Source: Candidatus Tectimicrobiota bacterium (GTDB lineage Bacteria > JACPSX01). Taken from it: a stretch of 9,823 nucleotides of DNA. The first letter of the stretch is position 1, and the number at the start of each line of letters is the position of its first letter. The DNA is taken from NCBI GenBank assembly GCA_016193065.1, contig JACPSX010000154.1, forward strand, positions 1-9,823, given 5' to 3'. The position numbers were made by a program, and so were the translations under genes. The notes below the pieces were generated by a model. The model was not told the origin of the DNA. It did no database searches and saw only the letters and a program-made list of their open reading frames with translations. Of this stretch, positions 1 through 8,372 are shown piece after piece.

Positions 1-347
1 AGAAGAAACAAAGGTGCGATCATGATGAGAAGCAAGTGTTGAACCATATGCATGCTGAGGAGGTCTTCCGCAAGGGCATCGATGGGGGAGATCAAGGCCA
101 GAAAAATGGCCGCGAGCCCGGCCCAGTAAAGTCCCAGTTGCCACCAGGGGGCGATGCGGGGAGAGCGGATTTTCAGCCGCAGCCAGCCGGCCGTGTACGT
201 AGTCCCGAAGAGGACTAGGACCGTCAGAACATCCCCCCGCCAGTTCCAATGAGCCTCTGATGCACTCCCGGCCGGGCTATGGGCCCAGCCAACCGTTGGA
301 AGCAGGAAGAGAAAGACACTGATGAATAGGGTGAGAGGGACCTTCAC
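1..347 (-). CDS. CtaG-family (caa3-type) cytochrome c oxidase assembly protein, N-terminal part
   Basis: Reading leftward from a GTG at 347, the frame stays open to the window edge, giving 115 residues of a protein whose C-terminus lies outside. Residues 1-22 form a hydrophobic, signal-like segment ending GWAHSP. A membrane helix follows, then a second helix leading into SPIDALAEDLLSMHMVQHLL. This SP-(I/L)-DAL...HMVQHLLL signature is what I recognise from the Caa3_CtaG membrane family, whose members help insert copper or assemble caa3-type terminal oxidases. The two histidines of HMVQH are candidate metal ligands by family analogy. GTG is chosen because no ATG occurs earlier in frame and it sits directly before the hydrophobic N-terminus; the Shine-Dalgarno upstream is weak. 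No oxidase subunit genes are visible here. The family call is firm, the exact start less so. Confidence 0.85.
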   Translation of the reverse strand, partial: MKVPLTLFISVFLFLLPTVGWAHSPAGSASEAHWNWRGDVLTVLVLFGTTYTAGWLRLKIRSPRIAPWWQLGLYWAGLAAIFLALISPIDALAEDLLSMHMVQHLLLIMIAPLFL

Positions 348-760
348 AGGATTTTTCCCGTTCTTTTCTAGCCCGCCGCTTCGCCGGAAGGTCCTAGGCC
401 CCGGGCCGTCGGAGCAGCGCAGCACAATACAGTCCTCAGAAAAAATGCCGCTATCCATGTAGCTCAACATTTAAGCCAAAACCGCGGACAATTGCCAGTC
501 TCAACCTGCCTTGCTCATCCCCTTTGTGTCATGGTGGGATTGGTCCCCATCCGCGCTCTCGGGGGCGCCCTCTTCGGCAAGGTCCTCGATGACAAACTGG
601 GGGTGAGCAAGAGACCCCGGTCCCTTGACACTTCCAACGCATATGTTACCTTTGGTTTCATTTGGAAGGAATGGAGCGTTGCACCCGCTCTCAAGCTTTG
701 CCGTCTGACGTCCGAAAAGAGAGGTGAAGAACTGGGAATCTGCTACAGGAAAGGGTATCA
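348..760. other. Intergenic region between divergent ctaG-like gene and the 761-2066 pair
   Basis: About 410 bases separate two divergently transcribed genes. Open frames exist on both strands (for example 492-878 + and 501-761 -), but their translations show no domain, no membrane pattern and no convincing start, so I treat the stretch as non-coding. It holds the promoter candidate at 625-652 and a GC-rich patch near 395-410 containing CCCCGGG. I see no tRNA fold, no riboswitch motif and no clear sigma-70 promoter for the leftward gene. Confidence 0.5.
625..652 (+). promoter_or_regulatory. Candidate sigma-70 promoter for the 761-2066 gene pair
   Basis: A perfect -35 box TTGACA lies at 625-630. 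Sixteen bases on is TACCTT at 647-652, preceded by TG at 644-645, which would make an extended -10 element. The -10 hexamer alone matches consensus at only three positions, so the call rests on the perfect -35 and the TG. Transcription would start near 659, leaving a leader of about 100 bases before the ATG at 761. Confidence 0.4.
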
Positions 761-1387
761 ATGGTCGCTCCTGATTCTCATTCTCCCCGCATCAGCTCAG
801 CTCAAGACATGGTGGAGTATTTCCAGGACCTCGTACGGGAGGCTCTCAAGAACCAGGAAATCGAAGCCAACGATCTGATCGAGTTTTACATCGTCCATCT
901 CCTCTCCCAGTACACTCGGACCGACCAAATCACCCCCACCTCGGGAGGCTCCCTCTGGAAGGAACCTCTGGCGATTCAATTCCTCACGGCCTTGCAGGAG
1001 GAATTGGGCGAGAGCATCCGGCGGTTCAAAGAGCTGGGCGATTTTTCCCTGTTCATCTCGGGCTTCTACCCCGAGAGCTTGCAGCGCAAAGCGGTTGACC
1101 CAAACTACTACATCTCCCTGGGGTGCAGGGCCTACCGCAATGTGGCCCTGTTAACCAGGAACCGGGCCCTGTACGCTGATCTCTACAGCGACCTGAGCAC
1201 ACACTTCGAGAACTACGTCGACGTACTCTCGGAAGTCAGCGAGAAAAGCCACATCAGCAGCAACCTGGACGCGGTGCGGATCTACGAACGCTGGCTCAAG
1301 ACCCGCAGCCAGCGGGATGCCAGGCTGCTCCAGAAACTTGGAATCGCCCCGGCTGGCCCCGGCCGCGAAAGCCAATTTGTCCAGTGA
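761..1387 (+). CDS. Conserved-looking protein of unknown function, first gene of a two-gene unit
   Basis: This is a 208-residue protein that I cannot assign to a named family. It is rich in charged and aromatic residues, has no signal peptide or membrane segment, and looks soluble and mostly helical. From residue 17 it runs as a likely helix (MVEYFQDLVREALKNQ). Residues 95-126 carry FSLFISGFYPES and then YYISLGCRAYRNVA, a block of glycines and aromatics of the kind usually conserved within a family. The last 15 residues are low in complexity and probably a loose tail. ATG 761 is preceded by AGGAAAGGG at 747-755, supporting that start; ATG 809 is a weaker alternative. The stop at 1385-1387 lies 10 bases before the proposed start of the next gene, so the two are almost surely co-transcribed and translationally coupled. 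Function is unknown, and no enzyme motif is apparent. Confidence 0.75.
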   Translation: MVAPDSHSPRISSAQDMVEYFQDLVREALKNQEIEANDLIEFYIVHLLSQYTRTDQITPTSGGSLWKEPLAIQFLTALQEELGESIRRFKELGDFSLFISGFYPESLQRKAVDPNYYISLGCRAYRNVALLTRNRALYADLYSDLSTHFENYVDVLSEVSEKSHISSNLDAVRIYERWLKTRSQRDARLLQKLGIAPAGPGRESQFVQ

Positions 1388-1397
1388 GTCTTCCCCA

Positions 1398-3580
<2,183 letters not shown>

Positions 3581-3633
3581 TTACCTCCTCAAGAACTTCA
3601 TTGCTCTGTTAAAAGTTGTAGGAGACTTGCTGC

Positions 3634-3924
3634 TTATTCAATCACCCCGAGAACATCCTCTTCTCTTAAAATGAGGTACTCATCCCCTTCAATCTTCACC
3701 TCAGTGCCGGCGTACTTCCCAAACAGAATCCGATCACCTTTTTTAAGATCAATGGGGCGGTTCTTGCCATTTTCCAGGAGCTTACCGTTTCCGACGGCCA
3801 CGATCTCTCCCTCCTGGGGCTTTTCCTTAGCGGTATCGGGGATGATGATTCCCCCCTTCTTTTCCTCTTTTTCTCCTTCAATTCTCTTGACCAGGATGCG
3901 GTCATACAGGGGACGCACTTTCAT
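3634..3924 (-). CDS. groES: Co-chaperonin GroES
   Basis: A full-length 96-residue GroES, the heptameric lid that caps the GroEL ring and triggers substrate encapsulation. [16 protein letters not shown] is the typical first strand. The mobile loop region runs through residues 17-36 and includes [18 protein letters not shown], where the hydrophobic III contacts GroEL. The roof and core strands follow as [29 protein letters not shown] and the ending [15 protein letters not shown]. The start ATG at 3924-3922 has AGGAGG about ten bases upstream. It is the first gene of the heat-shock operon, 72 bases downstream of the CIRCE operator, and groEL follows after 59 bases. There are no missing residues or frame breaks, in contrast to groEL. 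Identification is secure. Confidence 0.97.
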   Translation of the reverse strand: MKVRPLYDRILVKRIEGEKEEKKGGIIIPDTAKEKPQEGEIVAVGNGKLLENGKNRPIDLKKGDRILFGKYAGTEVKIEGDEYLILREEDVLGVIE

Positions 3925-3996
3925 GGGGCTAACCCCTCCTTTCTGCGCCGTAGGGTTTCTCTATTGGTAGTTCAACCAGGACTTCAGATAATCTTG

Positions 3997-4023
3997 TTAG
4001 CACTCAGCTTAGGCGAGTGCTAA
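3997..4023 (-). promoter_or_regulatory. CIRCE operator (HrcA binding site) of groESL
   Basis: TTAGCACTC at 3997-4005 and GAGTGCTAA at 4015-4023 form a perfect nine-base inverted repeat with a nine-base spacer, exactly the CIRCE consensus recognised by the repressor HrcA. It sits just downstream of the -10 box on the minus strand, so it overlaps the expected transcription start and the start of the leader. HrcA itself needs GroEL for activity in the known systems, which makes the damaged groEL beside it notable. No hrcA gene is in the window. Confidence 0.96.
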
Positions 4024-4031
4024 CGGCGCAT

Positions 4032-4060
4032 AATATAAATTCCCTGGGAACCTCTTGCAA
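4032..4060 (-). promoter_or_regulatory. Sigma-70-type promoter of groESL
   Basis: On the minus strand TTGCAA (4060-4055) is followed after 17 bases by TATATT (4037-4032). Each hexamer is close to consensus and the spacing is ideal. The predicted start lies about seven bases on, at the edge of CIRCE, as expected for an HrcA-repressed vegetative promoter. Confidence 0.8.
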
Positions 4061-4299
4061 ATGCAGAAAACAGGAAACTTCACCTTGATTTTGCAGAATA
4101 CCAGAATTAACGATGTTAATCTATGTATTTTCCTTGAATTTTACCTATAATCTTTAAATCTCTTTAATTTTCATAATCTAAAACCAGTTCGATTCAATGG
4201 GGCTGGTATTCGCGAAAAAACTTCTGTATAAAGTAAACGATTTTTAGATATCCATGTAATGCCCCGCTTCAGTGCGGCATTTCTACAGGAGGAAAGAGG
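4061..4299 (+). other. AT-rich leader and promoter region of the 4300 gene
   Basis: This stretch is much richer in A and T than its surroundings and contains no gene. A perfect TATAAT is at 4146-4151, but I see no good -35 at the right distance. A second candidate -10, TATAAA at 4227-4232, has TG two bases before it. Either could drive the dehydrogenase gene at 4300. With groES leaving in the other direction, this is a divergent control region. Confidence 0.45.
4258..4281 (+). other. Leader hairpin just before the 4300 ribosome binding site
   Basis: AATGCC (4258-4263) pairs with GGCATT (4276-4281). After one C-C mismatch, CGC pairs with GTG around a TTCA loop. The AGGAGG of the next gene begins only six bases after the stem. 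The position suits an mRNA 5'-stabilising structure or modulation of ribosome access; it lacks the T-tract of a terminator. Confidence 0.4.
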
Positions 4300-5058
4300 A
4301 TGGATCTTACTGGAAAGGTTGCGATTGTAACAGGTGGGGGGAAAGGAATTGGGGCGGCCATTTGCCGCAAGCTGGCCAAGTACGGAGCGAACGTTGTCCC
4401 TCTCGATATTGATGAGCCAGCCGCTCGGAGCGTGGCCTCAGAAGTCGAATCCATGGGACGCAAAGCTTTGGCCCTCAAAACGGACATCACGGACAAAAGC
4501 CAAGTCGATGCCATGGTCAAACAAGTAATCGGCTCCATGGGCTCGGTCGATATTCTGGTTAATAACGCCGGTTGGGACAAACTGGCCCCCTTCATTGAAA
4601 CGACTCCGGACTTCTGGGACAAACTCATCGCGATTAATCTGAAAGGGGTGCTGAACTGTTGCCAGGCTGCTCTTCAACCGATGATCGAGCGGAAATCCGG
4701 AAAGATCATCAACATCGGCTCCGATGCAGGACGCGCTGGCAGCAGCTTTGAGGCGGTTTATTCCGCTTGCAAAGGCGGTGTGATTGCCTTTACCAAGACC
4801 CTGGCCCGGGAAGTGGCGCGCTACAACATCAACGTGAATTGCGTCTGCCCGGGACTCACGGATACACCCCTCTTGGGTCAGATCAAGGCCGATCCCCGAG
4901 GAGCCAAGATCACTGAGGCAGTCCAGGCGGCGACACCCTTTCGCCGTCTGGCCAAGCCCGAAGAGGTTGCAGGGGCTGTTCTCTTTTTTGCCTCACCGGA
5001 GTCGGATTTCATCACCGGCCAGACCCTCAGCGTCAGTGGCGGCTTGACCATGATGTAG
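4300..5058 (+). CDS. Short-chain dehydrogenase, BadH-like (2-hydroxycyclohexanecarboxyl-CoA dehydrogenase type)
   Basis: A 252-residue classical SDR, full length for the family, expected to be cytoplasmic and NAD(H)-dependent. The cofactor motif TGGGKGIG is at 11-18, NNAG at 88-91 and the structural/catalytic Asn at 113. Catalytic Ser is 141 (NIGSDAGR) and the YxxxK pair is Tyr154 and Lys158. CPGLTDTPLL (183-192) and FITGQTLSVSGGLT (237-250) complete the fold. The runs NNAGW, SDAGRAGSS, YSACKGG and ITGQ-LSVSGGLTM match my memory of BadH, which oxidises 2-hydroxycyclohexanecarboxyl-CoA in anaerobic cyclohexanecarboxylate and benzoate breakdown. No other gene of that pathway is here, so the substrate is inferred from resemblance; a general 3-hydroxyacyl-CoA or 3-oxoacyl-ACP reductase is the alternative. 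AGGAGG lies eight to ten bases before the ATG. It is probably the first gene of the rightward group. Confidence 0.85.
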   Translation: MDLTGKVAIVTGGGKGIGAAICRKLAKYGANVVPLDIDEPAARSVASEVESMGRKALALKTDITDKSQVDAMVKQVIGSMGSVDILVNNAGWDKLAPFIETTPDFWDKLIAINLKGVLNCCQAALQPMIERKSGKIINIGSDAGRAGSSFEAVYSACKGGVIAFTKTLAREVARYNINVNCVCPGLTDTPLLGQIKADPRGAKITEAVQAATPFRRLAKPEEVAGAVLFFASPESDFITGQTLSVSGGLTMM

Positions 5059-5088
5059 CAGATCCTGGCTTCCGGTCCCATCCATCCG

Positions 5089-5113
5089 CGGGGGAGAGCG
5101 CCGCTCTCCCCCG
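5089..5113 (+). terminator. Perfect 11-bp hairpin between the SDR gene and tatC
   Basis: CGGGGGAGAGC (5089-5099) is the exact reverse complement of GCTCTCCCCCG (5103-5113), with a three-base loop. It starts 30 bases after the SDR stop and ends 15 bases before the tatC start. The stem is very stable, but no T-tract follows, so it may be a processing or stabilising hairpin between cistrons rather than a true intrinsic terminator. Confidence 0.5.
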
Positions 5114-5128
5114 AGAACTCAGGAAGCC

Positions 5129-5842
5129 GTGGAAGTCCAGAACATACTCCAGCAGATCGATCGCTTCCGAAGTTCCGCCTACCGGATCCTGGGCGTGCTG
5201 GCTGGCTTTTCTCTCCTGAGCTACTTTTTTTCCGGGCAAATCCTCCACTTCCTGCTGCGTCCCCTGGGCCGGCCGCTAGCTTTTTTCAGCCCCGGGGAAG
5301 CTTTTCTAGCCCACGTCAAAATCGCCGTTTTCTCCGGAATCTTCCTGTCCGCTCCCTATCTGCTACACCAGAGCTGGATCGCCTTCGCCACGCTGGCGTT
5401 TGAAACCGGCAAGCGCTACACATGGCTGCTCGTATTGGCGGCAAGCATTCTGTTCCTGGCCGGAACCGCTTTGGGCTATACTTTGGTTCTCCCTTTCGGT
5501 CTCAAGTTTCTGCTGGGCTACGGAACTGCCCAGATCCAGCCCATGATCTCCGTGGACAGGTACGTCAGTTTTGTGTCCACCATGATCCTGGTCTTCGGTT
5601 TTTGCTTCCAGCTCCCCCTCATCCTCTTGGCCTTGGGTCAGGTAGGTGTCGTCGACAGCCGCAAGCTTTCCCGCTTCCGCAAGTACGCTTTCTTACTCAT
5701 TGCCGTGTTTTCCGCCATCATCACCCCCACACCGGATGCTTACACGATGATGCTCCTCATGGTTCCCCTGGTCTTTCTCTACGAAATCAGTATCATTCTT
5801 CTCTGGTTCCTCGGCCGCAAGAAGGCCCACCCTCCCCGCTGA
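5129..5842 (+). CDS. tatC: Twin-arginine translocase subunit TatC (divergent)
   Basis: A 237-residue polytopic inner-membrane protein that matches TatC, the receptor that binds twin-arginine signal peptides and nucleates the folded-protein export pore. Six hydrophobic segments are visible near residues 18-40, 60-82, 98-121, 146-171, 186-201 and 207-228. Recognisable family signatures are SPGEAF (54-59), FVSTMILVFGFCFQLPLIL (148-166) and ITPTPD (198-203, Asp equivalent to E. coli Asp211), followed by LVFLYEIS with Glu219. The N-terminus is unusual: where most TatC proteins have HLxELRxR, this one has NILQQIDRFR, so the usual conserved glutamate is replaced by glutamine. The PGL of the first cytoplasmic loop is also missing, although a glutamate (92) before GKR remains. 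The GTG start is the only sensible one in frame, with AGGAAG very close upstream. No tatA or tatB lies nearby. Confidence 0.9.
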   Translation: MEVQNILQQIDRFRSSAYRILGVLAGFSLLSYFFSGQILHFLLRPLGRPLAFFSPGEAFLAHVKIAVFSGIFLSAPYLLHQSWIAFATLAFETGKRYTWLLVLAASILFLAGTALGYTLVLPFGLKFLLGYGTAQIQPMISVDRYVSFVSTMILVFGFCFQLPLILLALGQVGVVDSRKLSRFRKYAFLLIAVFSAIITPTPDAYTMMLLMVPLVFLYEISIILLWFLGRKKAHPPR

Positions 5843-5974
5843 AGTCCGCCGGACCGATCGGGATCGTCCGCAGAAGATCACTGCTGTACCAGGGGCTGCG
5901 CGGGAAGCTGGATTCCAAGGACAATCGCCAGGGAGGTTTTTTCATTTGCCCGGGACAACAAGAAGGAGTGGACC

Positions 5975-7006
5975 ATGAAAGCCGTGATCTTTGAGCAGCA
6001 CGGGGATCTGGACGTTCTAAAGTATACAGACATCCCGGAACCGGTTCCCGGACCCGGAGAAGCCCTGGTGCGCGTGAAAGCCTGCGCCTTAAACCATCTG
6101 GATATCTGGGTGCGCCAGGGGCTTCCCGGGGCCCAAATCCCCATGCCTCATATTCTGGGCTGCGAGTCGAGCGGGGAAGTGGTCCGCACTGTGGGAGAAG
6201 CGGGCAGGATCAAACCAGGCGACCAGGTTCTGGTACCTCCCGGACTTTCCTGCGGGCACTGTGAGTATTGCCGTACGGGCTATGACAGCCTGTGCCCTGA
6301 ATACCGCATGATGGGCTACCATCTTCAGGGGGGGTACGCGGAATACCTCAAAGCCGCCTCCGCAAACCTGATCCCGATTTCCCCCGATCTCTCCTTTGAG
6401 GAGTGGGCCGCCGTCCCCCTCGTTTTTCTCACCGCCTGGCATATGCTCGTGACCCGGGCCGGTGTGCAGCCCGGAGAGGAGGTCCTGGTCCAGGCCGCCG
6501 GCAGTGGTGTGGGCAGCGCCGCCATTCAGATCGCCCGGCTGTGCGGGGCCAGAGTCATCGCCACGGCCGGCACCGAGGAAAAGCTCAAGAAGGCGCGCGA
6601 TCTGGGAGCCCACGACACCATCAACTATGCGGAGAAGAACTTCGTCGAAGAGATCAGCCGCCTCACGGATCAGCGCGGGGTCGATCTGGTCTTTGAGCAC
6701 GTGGGTTCCAAGACCTTTGAGAAAAGCCTGGCGTGCTTGGCCAAGCGGGGCCGGGTCATCACCTGCGGAGCAACCGCAGGGGCGCAGGTCACCTTGGACC
6801 TGCGCTTCCTCTTTGTGCGCCAGCACGCGATCATGGGAAGCTACATGGGAGGGCACAAGGAGCTGCTGGACATCATCAAGCTGGTCAAGCGCGGCGCCCT
6901 GCGCCCCGTGGTCGACAAGGTTTACCCGTTAGAGCTGGCCTGCGAGGCTCAAAGGCGGATGATCGAGCGGCAGCAGTTCGGCAAGATCGTCCTGCGCTGC
7001 TCCTAG
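5975..7006 (+). CDS. Zinc-binding medium-chain (alcohol/quinone-type) dehydrogenase
   Basis: A 343-residue MDR-superfamily oxidoreductase, expected to be cytoplasmic and NAD(P)-dependent. The N-terminal GroES-like catalytic domain spans about 1-145, and the Rossmann domain follows with GSGVG at 176-180. Four cysteines, 93, 96, 99 and 107 (CGHCEYC...C), form the structural zinc lobe of alcohol dehydrogenases. The catalytic zinc site is altered: the usual first Cys is Asn40 (ALNHLDIW), and the GHE motif reads GCE at 62-64. This pattern is typical of a bacterial branch annotated as zinc-binding dehydrogenase or quinone oxidoreductase with unknown substrate. AAGGAG lies six bases before the ATG. 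The 132-base gap after tatC contains a run of six T at 5937-5942 without a convincing stem, so whether it shares a transcript with tatC is open. A 44-residue ORF follows after eight bases. Confidence 0.9.
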   Translation: MKAVIFEQHGDLDVLKYTDIPEPVPGPGEALVRVKACALNHLDIWVRQGLPGAQIPMPHILGCESSGEVVRTVGEAGRIKPGDQVLVPPGLSCGHCEYCRTGYDSLCPEYRMMGYHLQGGYAEYLKAASANLIPISPDLSFEEWAAVPLVFLTAWHMLVTRAGVQPGEEVLVQAAGSGVGSAAIQIARLCGARVIATAGTEEKLKKARDLGAHDTINYAEKNFVEEISRLTDQRGVDLVFEHVGSKTFEKSLACLAKRGRVITCGATAGAQVTLDLRFLFVRQHAIMGSYMGGHKELLDIIKLVKRGALRPVVDKVYPLELACEAQRRMIERQQFGKIVLRCS

Positions 7007-7014
7007 GAGAACCC

Positions 7015-7149
7015 ATGGGTCACTACGTCGTTTTCTCCACCTGCAAGACCTCGCCGGAAAAGATTGAACCCTACCGGGCGGAACACAAGGAGTTCCTGGA
7101 AATCGGACTGTTCTCGTTCGAGATCCGGGAGTGGCGGCAAGAATACTAA
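7015..7149 (+). CDS. Small ORF of 44 residues, possibly the start of a YCII-like protein
   Basis: ATG 7015 has AGGAGA five bases upstream and lies eight bases after the dehydrogenase stop. The stop is 19 bases before queD, so the spacing fits a real operon gene. The product begins MGHYVVFSTCKTSP and continues EKIEPYRAEHKEFLE, ending in an acidic/aromatic stretch. The first 30 residues look like the opening strand and helix of YCII-like ferredoxin-fold domains (which run to about 90-100 residues), including the HxxFL element. The rest of such a domain is absent in all three frames, because queD follows at once. It may be a genuine small protein or a remnant left by an internal deletion. The resemblance is by eye only. 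Confidence 0.4.
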   Translation: MGHYVVFSTCKTSPEKIEPYRAEHKEFLEIGLFSFEIREWRQEY

Positions 7150-7168
7150 AGCGGAAAGGAGGTCAGGG

Positions 7169-7573
7169 ATGTACCGGGTCACCAAAGAGATCCACTTCTG
7201 CTACGGGCACCGGCTTCTGGATTACAATGGTAAGTGCATGCACCCCCACGGCCACAATGCCCGGGTCGAGATCGAGCTCTCGGCCGGGAGCCTGGACTCC
7301 CGGGGAATGGTCGTGGACTTTGGCGATATCCAATCGGCCATAAAAACCTGGATCGATCGGGAGCTCGACCACAAGATGATCCTGTGCCGCAGGGACCCTC
7401 TAGCCAAAGCCCTCTCGGAGCTCGGGGAGCCTTACTATCCGATCGACGAGAATCCGACGGCCGAGAACCTGGCCCGCCTCATCTACGAATACGCGGTCTC
7501 CCAGGGGTTCCCCGTGTCCGCCGTGCGGCTCTGGGAGACACCAACCTCGTTTGCCACCTACGGACAGGCATAG
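7169..7573 (+). CDS. queD: 6-carboxytetrahydropterin synthase QueD (6-pyruvoyl-tetrahydropterin synthase family)
   Basis: A 134-residue PTPS-fold enzyme. QueD converts 7,8-dihydroneopterin triphosphate to 6-carboxy-5,6,7,8-tetrahydropterin, an early step towards queuosine. The zinc ligands His14, His27 and His29 are present (FCYGHRL, HPHGHN), as is the catalytic Cys23, placed CxxxHGH as in QueD. ELDHKMIL supplies the Asp67-His68 pair, PTAENLARLIYEY (96-108) is the standard helix, and WETPTSFATY supplies Glu123, which anchors the pterin. The start is set by AGGAGG at 7157-7162, six bases before the ATG; a longer frame upstream to 7064 has no support and overlaps the small ORF. The last 16 bases overlap the convergent queC. 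Animal-type PTPS is unlikely given the motif spacing and the queC neighbour. Confidence 0.92.
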   Translation: MYRVTKEIHFCYGHRLLDYNGKCMHPHGHNARVEIELSAGSLDSRGMVVDFGDIQSAIKTWIDRELDHKMILCRRDPLAKALSELGEPYYPIDENPTAENLARLIYEYAVSQGFPVSAVRLWETPTSFATYGQA

Positions 7574-8223
7574 GTGGTTCTGTCCTCCACTCCCGCGAGC
7601 CGGAAGGCGCTGCGCCTCTCCTCGCACTTGGCGCAGGTTCCGCAGTGAAGATCCCCCTGGGGTTTCATGCAGGAAAACGTCAAGTGGAGGGGAAGATCCC
7701 GCCCCTTTTTTATGACCTGGACTTTTGTGAGCCCTCGGAAGGGGGTGAAGACCTCCAGAGGGTGAGCGAGGGCAGCTCCGGCTACAGCTCCAAAGGCGCG
7801 GAAAAACTCGGGCGTGGCATCCGGGAAAGGGTTAGCCTCCAGGGGGGCCAGGGCAATCCGATGGATGCCGTTCAGGCTGCAAAAGACCACGGCTTTGGCC
7901 AGGAGCAGGAGATTTCGTCCCGGCAGGTAGACAGCATCGTCTGGGGTGCCCGCCTCCGGCACCCCTTTCCCGCTCACACTCCAGTGTTCCCTGTACACAT
8001 CGGAGATGGGGAGGTCAAAAACCCTCAAGGGCTGGATCTGGGGCTTGCGCACTGCCGCCAGAAACCTCTTCAGCCAGTGCAGTTCTGCTTCCTCCCAGTG
8101 CAGTCCCTGGCGGATGTAGAGGGGAAAAACCCTCTCGTGCCCTGCGCACAATTCCGAGACCAAAACACAACTATCCAGCCCCCCACTGATCAATACGGCA
8201 ATGTTGCCGGTTTCATTCGCCAC
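7558..8223 (-). CDS. queC: 7-cyano-7-deazaguanine synthase QueC
   Basis: A 221-residue enzyme that turns 7-carboxy-7-deazaguanine into preQ0 using ATP and ammonia, in the cytoplasm. The PP-loop SGGLDS is at 13-18, as in the adenine-nucleotide alpha-hydrolase fold. YLPGRNLLLL at 99-108 is a family hallmark, and HPLEVFTPFRGLTKVQVI (154-171) follows. The C-terminal zinc site is complete: Cys185, Cys194, Cys197 and Cys200 (CxxCGTCAKC-ER layout). The frame starts at GTG 8223, preceded by GGAG five bases upstream; an ATG three bases inside is out of frame. It converges on queD with a 16-base overlap, so the two must be transcribed from opposite sides. No queE or queF is in the window. Its promoter would lie in 8224-8340, but only weak -10 candidates are visible. 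Confidence 0.93.
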   Translation of the reverse strand: MANETGNIAVLISGGLDSCVLVSELCAGHERVFPLYIRQGLHWEEAELHWLKRFLAAVRKPQIQPLRVFDLPISDVYREHWSVSGKGVPEAGTPDDAVYLPGRNLLLLAKAVVFCSLNGIHRIALAPLEANPFPDATPEFFRAFGAVAGAALAHPLEVFTPFRGLTKVQVIKKGRDLPLHLTFSCMKPQGDLHCGTCAKCEERRSAFRLAGVEDRTTYACP

Positions 8224-8271
8224 AGGCGCTCCGATCTTTCTCTATTTTTCCCCTGACCGCTGGAAAATTCT

Positions 8272-8346
8272 AACTCCGATCCGAAAAAAGATCGAGGGAA
8301 GAATCCTCGGAAGCTGCCCTCCATCCGAGTCGCGAAAATCGGAGTT
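8272..8346. repeat. Nine-base inverted repeat upstream of queC and the rightward gene
   Basis: AACTCCGAT at 8272-8280 is matched exactly by ATCGGAGTT at 8338-8346, with 57 bases between. The right copy overlaps the -35 box of the promoter proposed for the rightward gene, so the pair could be an operator; nothing else in the sequence identifies a regulator. Confidence 0.4.
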
Positions 8347-8372
8347 GACCCATGACAAAAGTCGCGTAAACT
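8345..8372 (+). promoter_or_regulatory. Candidate promoter for the binding-protein gene
   Basis: TTGACC at 8345-8350 is one base from the -35 consensus. TAAACT at 8367-8372, after 16 bases, matches the -10 consensus at four positions. The start would be near 8379, giving a long leader of about 160 bases before the ATG at 8539. Confidence 0.35.

Noticed and set aside
492-878. Open frame on the plus strand upstream of the unknown gene pair
   Set aside because: It overlaps the start of the better-supported 761 gene and its translation shows no family, signal or domain features. The proposed start has no ribosome binding site.
5851-5942. Possible terminator after tatC
   Set aside because: A small stem (GGAC/GTCC with GATC pairing) at 5851-5869 and a run of six T at 5937-5942 exist, but they are about 70 bases apart, so they do not form an intrinsic terminator.
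6089-6856. 255-residue open frame on the minus strand
   Set aside because: It is fully inside the zinc-binding dehydrogenase gene, which has clear motifs throughout; the antisense translation is Gly/Asp-rich without family features.
7234-8256. 340-residue open frame on the plus strand
   Set aside because: It overlaps queD in another frame and runs antisense to all of queC, both certain genes; its translation is low in hydrophobic core and resembles nothing.
8224-8300. Possible preQ1 riboswitch before queC
   Set aside because: I looked for the short hairpin plus A-rich tail pseudoknot of preQ1-I and the larger preQ1-II/III folds; only weak stems are present and no conserved core can be matched.
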